From Blasia pusilla (lineage: Eukaryota; Marchantiophyta; Marchantiopsida; Blasiales): a DNA stretch of 64,000 nucleotides. The stretch spans positions 53,382,001-53,446,000 of the forward strand of contig CM114272.1 in NCBI GenBank assembly GCA_050084515.1, read 5' to 3'. Position numbers and translations under genes: made by a program. This document shows, in pieces, positions 8,259 to 20,568 of this stretch. Under the pieces are notes generated by a model, which saw only the letters and a program-made list of their open reading frames with translations, was not told where the DNA came from and did no database searches. The stretch's first letter is position 1. Each line of letters begins with the position of its first letter.

Positions 8259-11200
8259 TATTGAGTCATATTCCTTTGAGATATAGTCATCCATTAGCAT
8301 TATTTCACCAAAGCAATTCGAGACTTGGTAAGGATTGAATGTTAGAGTCTAACTAGAGCATGTGACTCATAGTGCAATGGTGCACACATGCAATTACAAT
8401 ATTAGCAAAATCACATAATGTGTTGGTAAGGGAGCAATATTGTATTCCCTTGGGGAAGTTCTTGATTTTTAGGAGGAGATAGTTATCTATTGGTTGGGTG
8501 ACAATCATATGATGGTCAAATAATCCAACTACCCATCAATTTTTTGGGCTTAGAAGTAATCCACGTACGAGGAGATATCATGACCATGTTGATAGTTTAG
8601 TTAATAGATAAGAGATTTATTGAAGGGGATTTCTCATTCAGAGGACATTCAAATAGAGGATAGTCCCATGGAGAGAAAGACCATGTTGGATGTCTCATCC
8701 CATGGCCACGATATGCTGATACCTCCTCACCATTGTGGGGTATAAACATTGATTTGTAGAGGAGTGTGGATGTGCTTATGAGATAGGTGCAGAGCTAGGC
8801 CCTTGTTCCAAAGCAAGAGTAGTCATGTGATAGTTTTTTCTTTTCAAAGTGATGACAATTATCAACCTCTAATATCATATCTGTCATGTGGTAGTATCCT
8901 TAAGAATTTTGGATCTTTGGGGATGAGTCGGAGGTTGGCTGTAGTGTTTCAAGTGGGCATGAAAGTACATCAATATCTATATGTCAAGAGAGATAAGATT
9001 GCATGATATATGTTATTATTCCATGTAGCAAGTTTAGTCCAATAATATCATAAGTTATTAACTAGATTGGAAGTATGTGGATACCGCATTGTCAACATGA
9101 GAAACATGCAAAAAACTCTAGAAAAACTCAAAGAGGATGAGAACTCCTCAACTCCGATACATAGGGGGATCATGGCTTGTCTTGTTGTAGCCCTACCATA
9201 AAAGAAGAAGAAAAGTTGAGCACACTTAGTTTAGAGGTAATCTAATGAAATTGAACCCCAATCGTAACCCATGCATGACCTTCCAATGAAATATAGTCAA
9301 TACTAATTGAAGATGCCCTCACATCTTAATTATCTTTTAAGTAGAATTTCAAGTTTAAATGAGAAACTTAAAAATTAAAGTAAAAGAAACTTGAAATTAT
9401 ACTTAAATAAAAATTAAATGAGAGATAAAAAGATAAATTCTACTATTATTTATAAGTAGTTTTCAACACCTTCATAGCATAACATGTGTCTCCCAAGAAA
9501 AAAAGTGCTTAAAAAATTAGGTGTCTAAATTTGAATTTATCATTCATAGCACAAGCATCTTAGAAGTAACATAAGATAAACAATCATCGTTCTTCATGAG
9601 ACCATCCACATGTCCTTCCTCCTTCATGATCACATATTGAGAAACCACAAAATTATTCCTCCATATCCACTTCCTTATGAGACCAACCACAAGTAAATCC
9701 TCTTCCATTTATGTATCATCAGCAACAAATTGAATATGATAGTGATATTTTGCTCATTGCGAGTGATTTCATGTTGCTTGCTCCATGTCTGTCCCCATTT
9801 GTGGGGATTGCTCGTTGTTGATGGTTGTGGAATTTTGGCTCGATGTTACATGTTTGTCCCAATTCATTCATGGTTTCAGAAGTGTGGCTTCTTTTTTTAG
9901 GCGGTCTCCAAAGGTCTTGATGTTGGCTATTACATTCTCATCCCCATTCATTCATGGTTAATTAGACTCCAAGCTGGTCATCCTAGCCACTCTTTGCTGC
10001 CAATTTTCTCGTTGTTTCTTTGCTTGCAAGCTACATGTTGCACATCCCCGCTACTTGTTGCTCTCCTAGCTTATTTAGTTTTTTTTGGGGTTCTTGCTCA
10101 TTTTGTTGGGGATTTCAACATTATATATATATTGTGGTCATTGTTTCTAGTTGATGGGTTAGTTCCCTCCAATTGTTGCTTGTTGTTGTTGGCCATTTGT
10201 TGTTAGGGTTGCTTGCACTCCTCCTTGCCTTCATACTCCTTAATGTCATCCTTGGTCTACCCTTGCTTAACGCCCAATTAGCAAGCTCGTTGTTGTCATG
10301 TGGTTGTGATCATCCATGTTCATTGCTGGAAGGTTGTTGGATTGTTGCACCACGAGATAAGTTGCTCCTTGTCGTTGGTTCAAATATTGGTCTCTCTTCA
10401 TCTTTGATTGCTGGTTATATTTGTGTCTTTTCGCTCACCTTGTATTTTCTAGTTTGGACTCTATGTTTACTTTAAGTTCTAGTTTCTTTCTAGCTAACTG
10501 CTTCTTGGTACATTATTCTTGGTCATCTGAATTTTCTTCTCGTTGGCTCTTTGCTCTCATCTACTCTTGTTACTATGGTTGTCACTATTTTTTGTCTCTT
10601 TCCTCTTTTATTCTCTTGTAAATGCCTTTCACTAAGTTTTATATTTCTTGGAATTTTATCATGCGGTTTTGCTAGTGTCTTCTGCTCTCCCCTTCGCTTG
10701 CAAGCATCCTTATGGGTTGTAACTTGGTTTTCTGCTGGCTTTTCTTCCCCTTATTGTATCATGCCTATGCTTGCTCCTTTGTCCACATATTTCTGAGTAA
10801 TTGTTCTCTTGGCATCAATAATTTTTCTATTGGCATCCAAAGGATTAGCAAAGAAAAGTTCTATACATCTCGTCAAGTTATTCTCCTCATGCTACAACCA
10901 TTTTCTTCAAAAGTACTATGCATTTGCACTTCCTTTTGTTGACATGCTTGTAATTAATGTTTGTATTGTATGGATTATTTTCCTGATTGTGTTACCTGTA
11001 TCAAATTTTCTATGGTTGCTCCCATAGATGATGCATGTACATTTCCATTTTGGTGTTATTATGGTTGTATGGGGAGCTAGGTTGTTGCTACTATATTTTC
11101 TATAATAGCACTAGCAACATGTCTATTCAATCAAAGATTCATATGGCTATGCTCACTAAAAATCTATGTAAAGAATCTAGGAAATGTGAGTGATTTTTAG

Positions 11201-11559
11201 TCAAGGAACCAAGGTTTGGTTGAAACATGGGTGAGTCCCATGGGTCGTACCAACTTTGCTGCAGATTCTTCTTAGCTAATATAGTTTGCAAGCATTCCCA
11301 CCAATATTCCATAAATTACTTGGAAGATTGGAAAAAATTAGGGTTACCTTTGGAAACATGCAATTGTTTAGAATGAGCAACTAGAGTCGTACGTTATAAT
11401 GTGGGCCTTATATGGTTTTTAGACCAAAAGCACATTTGGTGGGAAATCATGTATGGTTAGACAGTCTCCTACTTTGAAAGAAAAATTTTCATCGACAATG
11501 ATCGAGTTTATAGTAGTAAAAAAATGAGGGAGGTAAAAAGAGTGTATCGAGAATTTAAA
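8259..11559. other. No recognised gene
   Basis: AT-rich at first, then T-rich and pyrimidine-biased on the plus strand from about 9.7 to 11.1 kb. The open frames at 9994-11027 are Leu/Phe/Cys-rich purely from T-rich composition and show no domain. A weak internal similarity (Cattcatggtt words near 9865 and 9950) suggests old repeats. Confidence 0.5.
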
Positions 11560-12869
11560 ACATCATGAGTATGATGGAGGCATCACATCTAAATATGGTA
11601 TGCAATTCAAAGACCCTTGACTAGGATAGTTGGATCCTTGAAAAATAGCCATTTGTGGAGCCCTAAGTGTCGATAAACCTAGATAGCCAAATAGACATCC
11701 TCCCGGAGAGGTAACGAGGACCTAGATATAAACAAAGATGTAGAGGTCCACCAGAGAAGATCACTCCGCTCATTGGGAACACGAGGAAGTCTCCTTCGCT
11801 ACACCTTGTATTGAGATCTCAAGCTTAAGTTAGAGTTAGCCCAATCATGGATGATGCATATGAAGGTGATAACCGTGAACCATCCAAATTCTCCCCTAGC
11901 CTTGATCAAGTGGTGTGTGCAAGCAAAGTCTTTTCTGACCAAACTAGAAACCTCATGCCAAAACCAGAGAAGGGATGAACCAAAGGAGGATTATGACGGC
12001 GAAGATGAAAAAAATGCATGGAGTCAGAGACGAGCAACATGTAGACTTTCAATATTGATGTAAAGAGTCCTTGTGATATGATAGAAGATTGGAGGCATTT
12101 TTGTGAGTTCCTAACTATGGCTAAAAATTTGAAGAAGGCCTTGCACATAAAAATTGGATCTTTCTTTCCGCCCACCCTACATTCAACATCTTCAATCTAC
12201 CTACGACAAACTATGCCATGAAAATTGAGCTTTATCACTTGCAGGTTGTCGACGTTGTATTGGGCTTGAGAATGAACACCATAGTGGAAGAAATTGTTGG
12301 AGGTGACATGGAGCCTAGAGACTTTCAAGCCACTCCATTCAAAATTGGCAACCATTTCTATCAAAAAAATTACATAATCATGCAAGGAATACAAATACAA
12401 GCACGATAGACGTCGATAGTACAATTAAGCTCTTCAACAAAGTATGGAAAAGCATACTTGATGTTTACAAGTGAACCCTTCATTAGCTTGTGCATATATA
12501 CACATTGCATTTTTTGCATTGTAGTCAACCACATCATGCCATACATTTGGCTTGGAAGTTTTCTTGACTAATTACATTTCCTCCAATTTAGCACTTCAAA
12601 TGTACATGGGTTTCGAGTATATCATATGCCCTCTAGATTTCCATGAGTGTGACCTTTTGGATTTCCTTATTCCTTACCATGCCTTCTCGTTACGAAAACC
12701 GTGAGTACCAAAAGAGTGTTATATTTCGTCTGTGAGGATTTGCACGAGCAATATAAGCTTCCTTGTTTGCTTAATGGGCATGTAAAAGGTAAGGTGCATT
12801 TTTAGAGTATGGTGTTACCTTTCTATAATGGCATTGTAATGTACTACTCTAGGAAAAAGATACTCTTTC
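11560..12869 (+). other. Unrecognised, possibly decayed coding sequence
   Basis: The stretch is less T-biased than its left neighbour. Plus-strand frames around 11,985-12,180 (DMIEDWRHFCEFL) and 12,218-12,409 (VVDVVLGLRMNTIVEEIV) look protein-like in residue use but are short, lie in different frames and match no family I know. I do not assign a function. Confidence 0.25.
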
Positions 12870-14310
12870 TATCGCAAAGTATAAAGTTTGTTCCCAAGAT
12901 ACTATTTTTTCCTTAGTAAAGAGAGGTTTTATAAAGAATATCAAGAATAAAATCCTTCTTCACTAAAATGCTTCACTAACTACAACGACATTGTCTTACA
13001 AGTACTAAAGAATAAAAGGCTTTTCTTTCCTCTTGGAAAAGACTCTTCTCAAGTGCATACGAAGACTCTTGTGAATCTTGAATAACAAAGCTCCACGAAG
13101 ATCTCAAAGAGACCTCAAGAATGGCGGCTCATCCTACTTTCAGAACTAAATCTGTCATGGAAGGTTACTCACTGTCTAACAGCTTTCCTACGCTTCTTCG
13201 TGATTATCTTTTGGAATTGTGAAACTACAAGACTCAACTCTCATCTCTATTGCATCCCAATAAGATCCACATTCAATTCCGCACCTTAGAAAGAATGAGA
13301 GAAGACTCTTCTTCTATATCAAAGAGTGGAAAGAACTAGAAAAGTATTACAAGCTTCAGAAAGTAAAAGACTCTTCAGCTTGGTTCATCCCTCAATAAAA
13401 CTTCCTACCCACTCACCAAGATTGTTGGTAAAATCAAGATACACGAAACGGTATTGAGGAATTCAAGACACAAGGGAGTAATCCCTTCTTCTACTAATTT
13501 GCTCTTTAAATAGTCTTTTACAATCCCTGATTGCTCTTCCTATTCTAATCTACATGTCTAACTACTAATCCTAACCTACTCTATTCAGATTCTCTAAGGC
13601 AATTGGTTGCCTTGGAGATTCATTTCCGCTCCCTCTTAACCGCTGCGCCGCTCCATTTCCGGCTTCCAAAACCACCGCGACGTTTAAGTTTTCACAGTCT
13701 TTGGGCTCTTCGCAGTCTTTGTAGTCTTTGGAGTCTTTCTCTTTGCTATCATATCTTTGCATTCTTATTTTCACGCTCCTATCTCCGCGCAAAGACTCTT
13801 TATCATTCTATCGCCGCGAAGAGTCCTTCTTTCTACTTTCTTTCACTCCGATGTCTTCAAAACATTTCCTATCTTTCTATCCCTATTCTTAATACACTTT
13901 TCCGCTTCCTAAAGACTCTTTGACTTCTTTTGCTTCTTCCTCTTCCTTCTTAGAGTTCTAAGTCTTTGCTCTTGGGTCTTCGCTCCTTGTTCCATGTACG
14001 TGGACTTTGCACAAAGACTATCTTCAGTTTTCTTTACAAAGAAGCTTTTTCTTAGTCTTTCTTGACTGTCTTTAACTGCCGTTCTTACTGCAGTCTTTTC
14101 TTACAAAGCACCCGTGCCTCTTCTTCTAACTTCTTTTCTAGTCTTTTACAAAATTCTCACTCTTCCAAGACAGTCCTTAATCTTCTAACATCTCTTGTCC
14201 TCTCATCAGAAATCTGTTAGTCACTCTTCACACAACTTTGGTAAAATAAGGCTCTTTACTTCCGGTATTGAGTCTTTAGTCTTTGCTCAAGGAAGACTCT
14301 TGTACAAAAA
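12870..14310. repeat. Cluster of AAGACTCTT / AGTCTTT words (possible subterminal repeats of a DNA transposon)
   Basis: The word (G/A)AAGACTCTT occurs at 13037, 13061, 13301, 13366, 13791, 13911 and 14292, and the AGTCTTT form occurs about five times in tandem at 13694-13740 and again near 13960, 14054, 14091, 14137 and 14270. Short motif clusters in both orientations are typical of transposase-binding subterminal regions. Clear terminal inverted repeats were not found. The open frame 13603-13923 is a by-product of this composition. Confidence 0.45.
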
Positions 14311-14339
14311 ATGTTGTTTTTGTCAAAATTTCAAAAATG

Positions 14340-14470
14340 TAGGCACTACAGGCATGCATGGTAATATTTGTATCTTGATTGGACTGAGCATGCTTACAAT
14401 ACCCCTTTGCCCAAGTAACAATCTTAGGGTGGAAAAAGTTGACATAAGACTTGGGAAGTAACCTTATGTT
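14340..14470 (-). pseudogene. Fragment of Mutator-like transposase C-terminal core
   Basis: Minus-strand translation contains FHPKIVTWAKGY and HAQSNQDTN, which matches, residue for residue with few changes, the exon at 63860-63950 of the Mutator-like element at the right end of the window. Only about 35 residues remain. It abuts the AAGACTCTT cluster and may belong to the same dead transposon. Confidence 0.65.
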
Positions 14471-15427
14471 CCAACCCAATTTTTCATAAATCGATATGAG
14501 GCATTTATAGGATCTACGTCAGCAAGATTACATTATTAATATATCGGTGTAACCATGATAGAATCATACAATACATAACGATATCAAGATGCGCATAGGG
14601 GCCACCATAACTTCATCGCATGAGTACATGACTCCAACCAAGTCTTTTTTTTTTTATGTCGGCCTTCGTAATTGGACAACACACCTATTGGCATAAATTA
14701 TTTAACGAATTCTTTCAAACATACCATAGACACAAGTCGATCGAAACACCAAGGAACACTTCTTTGATGGTAGATTGCTCTTCCCTTACTTTCTCAACTC
14801 TACATTCTTGATACAATAACATGAAAGAGTGATATCAAAATCTTTTGAACTAAACTTATAGATCTTCAAAGATCTACAAAATATATTTTACCAATACAAT
14901 CCATATGTGAAGATTTTTTTTCCATTTGGTATATGAAGGAATGGACCTTACTATGCAGATCATCCTAAAGGCCAATAAGAGAGGTCTTGATGCAAATCAT
15001 TATAACCTACCAATTGCTTTTGAGATAGCGACTATTTTATCAAATTATGGAAATGAACACGTTGAGCATTGTGAAATAGTTATATGACTTTATGGAGGAG
15101 GATAAAGGATTCAATGCATCGATATGATGTGGATAGCATAAGGTTTGGGAGACATATTATAATGCCCTCCTTATTTATCGGAGTTCCACCTCATATGTAT
15201 TAGTTGTATCAGGATGGAATGGCAATTGAGAGATAATTGGGAAATCTTTATTTCTTTTCCACCATGGCATGAAATCCTAATTAGGATGAGCTTACATTAG
15301 TCTTATTACCCAATCAATCATCTCCGGATCAATCAAATTTGGTTGTGCAAGTTTTGAGAAAAAGAAGGAGTTGTTATGACTTATTATCAACACGCATATA
15401 TTAGGTCGGGTTGCAAGATGCATTTAT

Positions 15428-15841
15428 GTGGTGGAATTCCAAAAGAAAGGTCTACCGCATATGTACATTCTTATTATTTTAGGAAGTGAAGATAAACCAC
15501 ATACCACCTCTAATTATGACAAAATAATTTTGGCCAAAATTCCCAATCAAGCTACTTATCCAATATTTAAGGAGATTGCTATCCAATTAGGAATTCTTAA
15601 GGATGATAAGAAAGTGTGTTTTTGCTTTAAAGAAGATTCTACATTCCGTACGACTCCTTCACTTTGTCGTCTATTTGCAATCATTCTAGCTTATAACACA
15701 CGAAATCAACCTGCTACGCTATGGAGTCAATTTATAGTTCCACTCATTGAGGGTCTCTTACATGAAAAATTAGCTCTCTTATTACTCCATTCATACCACT
15801 TCTTACATTATTCCTTCTTTCCTTATAGGATGTGTCATTAA
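15428..15841 (+). pseudogene. Helitron 1 Rep-domain open segment
   Basis: Longest uninterrupted part of Helitron 1 (about 137 codons). Its first 60 residues are the Rep catalytic region (EFQKKGLPHMYIL), followed by YDKIILAKIPNQATYP, LGILKDDKKVC and LFAIILAYNT, in the order seen in plant Helitron proteins. It is a fragment; the surrounding frames carry the rest. Confidence 0.8.
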
Positions 15842-16962
15842 GCATCAAACTGGTTTTTTTTTTACTCTTTTATTGTAGAAAATTGGACTACCTAATCTTC
15901 TTACCGATGATTCCATCATTAATATTACACTGTTGTAAGTCCATTAATATTTGCAAGATCAAGGGAAGAGACTATCAGATTTTTTTAGATATGCCCAACC
16001 TAACTTTGAGAGTCTTCATGCATATTCATATTTAGAGAGCTATTATATGATACCGGGAAACTATTTGAATAAGCCCAGATAGGAGAAGTATGTTTGAATG
16101 AAGGACAACCTTTTCTCTGGGATGCTATATTTGATGAGCTTGATAAAATATGCGTGAATGCTCCACCATCTCCAAAAAAATTTCATGGATGGTCCATGTT
16201 GAACAAGAAAGATATTTTTATACAATCTTCTTCTTGCAAGTGTGCAGAGTGCAAGAGGTATAGCTTTGGTTATGGCATCAACCAGAATAGTTACTCTATT
16301 TTTAGATGGAGGACGTAATGCACATTTACGCTTCAAGATTCCAATAAATATTCACGAGAATTCTACGTGCAAGTAAACACGTTATATATAGTTAAGATCT
16401 AATTTGCTCAATATCTTAATGTATTATCTCTAGAAATTACAAGCTCTAAAATTTACTACAATTTTTCATTTGTATTATATCACCGAATGGTCCCAAAGCG
16501 CACTTAATTCGTGTTGCAATGCTTATTATACCGGAAAAAGCACCCATAACTCCTTGCCACTCATTTGAGGCAATGAATTGCACTTTAAAAGATATTATAA
16601 GACTGATATATATTGATCTACGACAAACTCCATTTGACAATAGACTTATGATATTTGGTGGTGGCTTCTATCAGTATTTTTTGTTGTTTCTTATGAGGAT
16701 CATCCACAAATCATCAAAATCACTATCTATAGGTCATTTCTATGGTTTTATGCACAGGTGATGAAGTTAACAAAAAACATGCAAGTTCAAAGGTTGGAAG
16801 ATCACATGCCTATTGAGCAACAAGCTTTTTTTTATTGGTTATTAGATGTGGAAGAGGTTCATATACCTTTGCATCCTTGGAGGAATGCATAATTTATACA
16901 AGTTCTATCTGAAATAGTTACTAAAAGTAATAAGATCATAGATCTTATTAATCTTTTCTATG

Positions 16963-17453
16963 GAGAATCCAAGGTTGCACATGGACAAAGTTTGTGTCCG
17001 CAGACTTCTTTGAGTCCCATATATGGACATATCTCTACAGGCCCGGGTTTCCACGAACCACACCCACAATGTGGACCTGGGCTTGCCCATACGGCATCCA
17101 ATCCAACGACTTCTCGCCCATTATTGCTACCCATTTTAAAACCCGCAACAAGCCCACACTTTGTTGATAGAGGCCTACATCAAGCTCGCTCTGGCCCATG
17201 GTAGGCGTGTGACAATCCGTAGAGGGCCCGTAGGGCTTACGTGGGCCTATCGCGGGCCTGCCGTGGGCCATGGAGGCTCAGTACAAGCCGTGCGCAAGCT
17301 TGATGCAAGTCAAGATACAGCTTGTACACCGCACTGCACCTGTTTGAACCTTCCCCACCTCCCTTGGATACCAAAAAAACCCAAGTAGGAGACTCGCAGA
17401 GCATGTTTGTCTCATAGTGCAACAAGTCCATTTCCGTGCAACCTTGGGAAAAT
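16963..17453. mobile_element. 479-bp inverted-repeat insertion inside Helitron 1
   Basis: Starts CCAAGGTTGCAC (16969-16980) and ends with its perfect reverse complement GTGCAACCTTGG (17436-17447). A further ATGGAC word follows both ends (offset by four bases). Flanks are gagaat (16963-16968) and gaaaat (17448-17453), a probable six-base target duplication with one change. The related Helitron 2 at 56340-56365 runs straight through this point, giving an empty site. The interior is GC-rich with repeated GGGCC/GGCCC words, unlike its AT-rich host. It encodes no recognisable protein, so it is a non-autonomous DNA element; superfamily is not clear from termini. Confidence 0.8.
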
Positions 17454-18190
17454 ATCCTAGCTAATTCCATGACATTGACTTCTAAAGAGATGCATATATT
17501 TTGAAATTGAAAAATAAAGATGTCGGAAATATATAAAAAAAATTTATGTCTTGGTTTTTGGAAGAGGTATTCTTCATATCATCTTTAGGAAACCTTTTTT
17601 TTGTAATTTGAACAATCATATTACATTTCTTCTTCTCACTAATTCACACTATTTCGCCTACATGAGCATGATTACCTCATTTTTTACTCTGTTCCAAATA
17701 AGGGGATGAATCACATATGTCCCACTAAATTTTTTAATACATGTTTATCTTCATGACTACCTCCCTATTATTTGTGGTTGAAGATTGGTGCCCCCATCAT
17801 CCTTTTGCGAAAATTGAATGGGTCATAAGAACAAGCAAATGGGACTAGATTGATTATTCATGGATTCGTGCAATATTTCATAGATATTAAAATCATCACA
17901 CAAAAGAATATTGTAAATGGAATTTTTATTGCACATATCCTATTGATTGCATCTGACTTCGGCTTTCCATGTAATTTTCTTGAGTTTCAATTCTCCATCG
18001 GTTCAACTTTTGCTATGATTATTAATGAGTCCCAAAGTCAATCTTTGCAAAAGATTGAAATTAATCTGCCTACTCTCATATTCTCTCATCTAGCATTATC
18101 TAAAATAACAAAGAGAATTCCATCCACATTAAAATTGGAATTGATGGACAACTATACTCTTATTGAAACATGGGGGCTTACTTTATGAGG

Positions 18191-18850
18191 AAAGAAGAAA
18201 AAAAGGATTGTCTATAGAGGTGAAGTCTTCCTTTACAAAAAATGCCACTTCCTTGCTCAAGCTCCTCTAAATTTTTGCCTCTAAATTCCTCTTTGTTTTT
18301 GCCTCTAAAGTAAGTACAACTTATTCTTGAATGAGACAAGAAAGGCTAAAGGAAACTCTCGAATGTCCCTATTATTATGATGAAAATCTGATTGTATTTT
18401 ATTTGCAGGGACACATGTCAAGTAGATAATTTAAGACTACCTTTTGGAGTGACTAGGTGTAGTATCACACGTGTTTCTTTCCTTGCTATAGGACGGACTT
18501 AAATCAAATGTGGAGAGAGTTATCGGAGGAAGTGAAGGAGAAGAGCGTTTGGAGTTTGGAGAAACAGAGCAGCGCTAGATTAAAGGAGTGTCAGATTGAT
18601 TGCAGATTAGAGGAGCGCCATATTGAATGAGGTAAAATTCTTCACCAAAATTTTCTCTGAGATTGCTCTGATTTTTCTGGAATTTGCATCAGGGGCAGAT
18701 CACTATGATTGAAGAATTTTCGTAACAGGCTGACTTAGGCGATTGTTTGTACGTAAGAATGATCGTGAGCTCACCTTTTTTGCCTTTCGCCACCTCTCGC
18801 GCTTGCTCTGTTATATTATGCCGTCTAAATCTTCGAGTTTTGGACGGCCA
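18191..18850. other. No recognised gene
   Basis: Composition shifts near 18,480 from AT-rich to balanced. Nothing codes recognisably here. Confidence 0.4.
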
Positions 18851-19416
18851 ATTCATGCGATCACCGGGCCTGTGCCTCAGGGCTGCGTGGGCAATTGTGT
18901 GGCCGTTGCAATACAATAGGTAGGTAGAGACGAAGCTTTAGTTGAAAATCCAAATTTTGAACAGTCACAGCATGTGTTTACACTCATCTTTGATAGATGC
19001 CTGGACATGCGCGGCCCTTCTGCGAATCGAGTCTTTCTTCGTTTGGGCAGTGAGCTCTACTGGCGGGAAATATGACAGTCCGGAGCCGTAGCGTGTACAA
19101 TGGGCACGTCTCTTTGGGAGTGCCAAAGAGATGATTCATGCGATCACCGGGCCTGTGCCTCAGGGCTGCGTGGGCAATTGTGTGGCCGCTGCAATACAAT
19201 AGGTAGGTAGAGACGAAGCTTTAGTTGAAAATCCAAATTTTGAACAGTCCCAGCATGTGTTTACACTCATCTTTGATAGATGCCTGGACATGCGCAACCC
19301 TTCTGCGAATCGAGTCTTTCTTCGTTTGGGCAGTGAGCTCTACTGGCGGGAAATATGACAGTCCGGAGCCGTAGCGTGTACAATGGGCACGTCTCTTTGG
19401 GAGTGCCAAAGAGACG
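18851..19416. repeat. 283-bp tandem duplication (two units)
   Basis: Unit 1 is 18851-19133 and unit 2 is 19134-19416. Both begin ATTCATGCGATCACCGGGCC and differ at only a few positions (for example cgttgc/cgctgc, tcacag/tcccag, gcggcc/gcaacc). High identity implies a recent duplication. The similar minus-strand frames in the two units follow from the duplication and are not evidence for genes. Confidence 0.92.
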
Positions 19417-20040
19417 ATTACAAGTTTCTGGGAAGACTTTCGTTCACAGCTGCAATCAATCACAGGACTCTTGCCATTGATTGCTGCATGACGAGCTGCA
19501 GAAGGACCCCACTGTAGAATCGCCCATGTCCATAGAACCCAGAGGTGAAGAGCTTCCGCTGAGCTTACTCACTCGGCATCCGCCATACCAGTAATGTACG
19601 ATTGTCTACATTAGCTACAACCTCATACTAAACCACCCAAACTTTCCCAGAGCGCCCATTGCCAACTAAATCATGGTGGGTCGTTGACGAAGGCTTTTGG
19701 GGAATCACAGGGGATGTTGGGTTTGGTGGAAATGGCCTACGACGAATCTGAGATCGAGATTGGGGCTTGTGTTTTCAAGGAATTGAAGGGCTACTACTCT
19801 TGCGTCTTCTTACTATTCTTTTATGCAGCCACTCGTTTGTAATAAGTTTCATAGTCATTCAGAATATCTTCAAGTTTTACTCAAAAATTTGCTACCCTTT
19901 GGCGCATGCGCAGTGTACATATCTGTGATGAACCCTGAGCGCTTTGGGACTGTGTGGTCCCTGCGTCGGTGTTCAAGTAAAGGGTAGTATAGGATTAATC
20001 TACGATAAACATTGAAACTTGCAGTGATATTTAGAATTCA
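19417..20040. other. No recognised gene; balanced composition
   Basis: Unique-looking DNA with mixed composition. I see no domain, RNA gene or repeat. It may belong to the decayed gene suggested next door. Confidence 0.35.
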
Positions 20041-20568
20041 CTCGATAAGGTCCTCGCGAACCATTTCCAAAGCTTCCATTCGTTCCGGATTGGCGAGAGT
20101 GAAACTTTCTTTGATCATTCTTCGCCAGTGCAGCAATCCGAGTGCTTAGTCTACTCCTCTTGCGATCGACTCCGCTCTTTGGTGTAGCAGCTGAGGGATC
20201 CACTCCCAGTAACATCCAATCAAGAGTTCCAGAATTTCAGCGAGCGCGATGGTAGGCTGTAATAACGTGTCAGTCCTGTCATAATGTCAATCTGACCATC
20301 AACGAGTATTTTGGACCAAACATGATGTTGCGTAATCTTTCGCATAGAACTCCGCCGGTGCAGAGCTGGAACTGAGTCGCCTGGAGGCTAACGGATTTCT
20401 AGCGAAAAGGAGGTCCAGAGCTGGAACGGAGACGCCAAGAGACTTATGTATTAATAGCCTACAGCCAGTAATCAGCCGACAGGGAAGACTAATGATGGCA
20501 CATGCCCTGAGCGATAAACAGTCGGATTCGATCGTTGGCCTCTTGGCCGCAGCCCATGACCCACCCCA
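20041..20568 (-). pseudogene. Possible decayed host-type gene fragment, unidentified
   Basis: One minus-strand frame is open in three blocks: about 20568-20300 (no ATG; includes LDLLFARNPLASRRLSSSS, an Arg/Ser-rich run like an organelle presequence), 20280-20146 (ALAEILELLIGCYWEW) and 20143-20041 (MIKESFTLANPERMEALEM, ending in TGA). An acceptor-like TTATTACAG lies just before the second block near 20258. The three blocks share a frame and read like protein, but stops separate them and I recognise no family. It could be a decayed gene or chance. Confidence 0.3.

Larger units (their letters stand above)
14860..18190 (+). mobile_element. Helitron 1: decayed Rep/helicase coding region
   Basis: Helitrons move by rolling-circle replication using a Rep nuclease fused to a PIF1-family helicase. 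From left to right, in broken frames: Rep N-part (NHYNLPIAFEIA near 15000; YQDGMAI near 15210); Rep core EFQKKGLPHMYILIIL near 15430 with the HUH motif damaged (second His replaced); linker LCRLFAIILAYNT (15660s); a degraded Walker A near 16180; RGIALVMAST (16255) and HLRFKIPINIHENSTC (16325); a damaged Walker B (PEKAPI, 16535) and LMIFGGGF (16647); C-terminal helicase FAMIINESQSQSLQK near 18015 and IFSHLALSKIT. It has many stops and is not active. It is interrupted by a 479-bp insertion at 16969-17447. The true 5' TC and 3' CTRR ends were not identified. Confidence 0.85.

Noticed and set aside
9994-11027. A run of overlapping hydrophobic open frames resembling membrane proteins
   Set aside because: The plus strand is T-rich here, which gives Leu, Phe and Cys in every frame. 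Frames overlap, have no domain and lack consistent starts.
13603-13923. 106-codon open frame
   Set aside because: It lies inside the AAGACTCTT/AGTCTTT repeat cluster and has repeat-derived residues only.
12960-14350. CACTA termini around the AAGACTCTT cluster
   Set aside because: CACTA words occur near 12960 and 14344, but no matching TAGTG end or target duplication was found.
18689-19463. Three related minus-strand frames that look like a small gene family
   Set aside because: The two at 18,689 and 18,984 share a start only because of the 283-bp tandem duplication. No domain or conserved stop is present.
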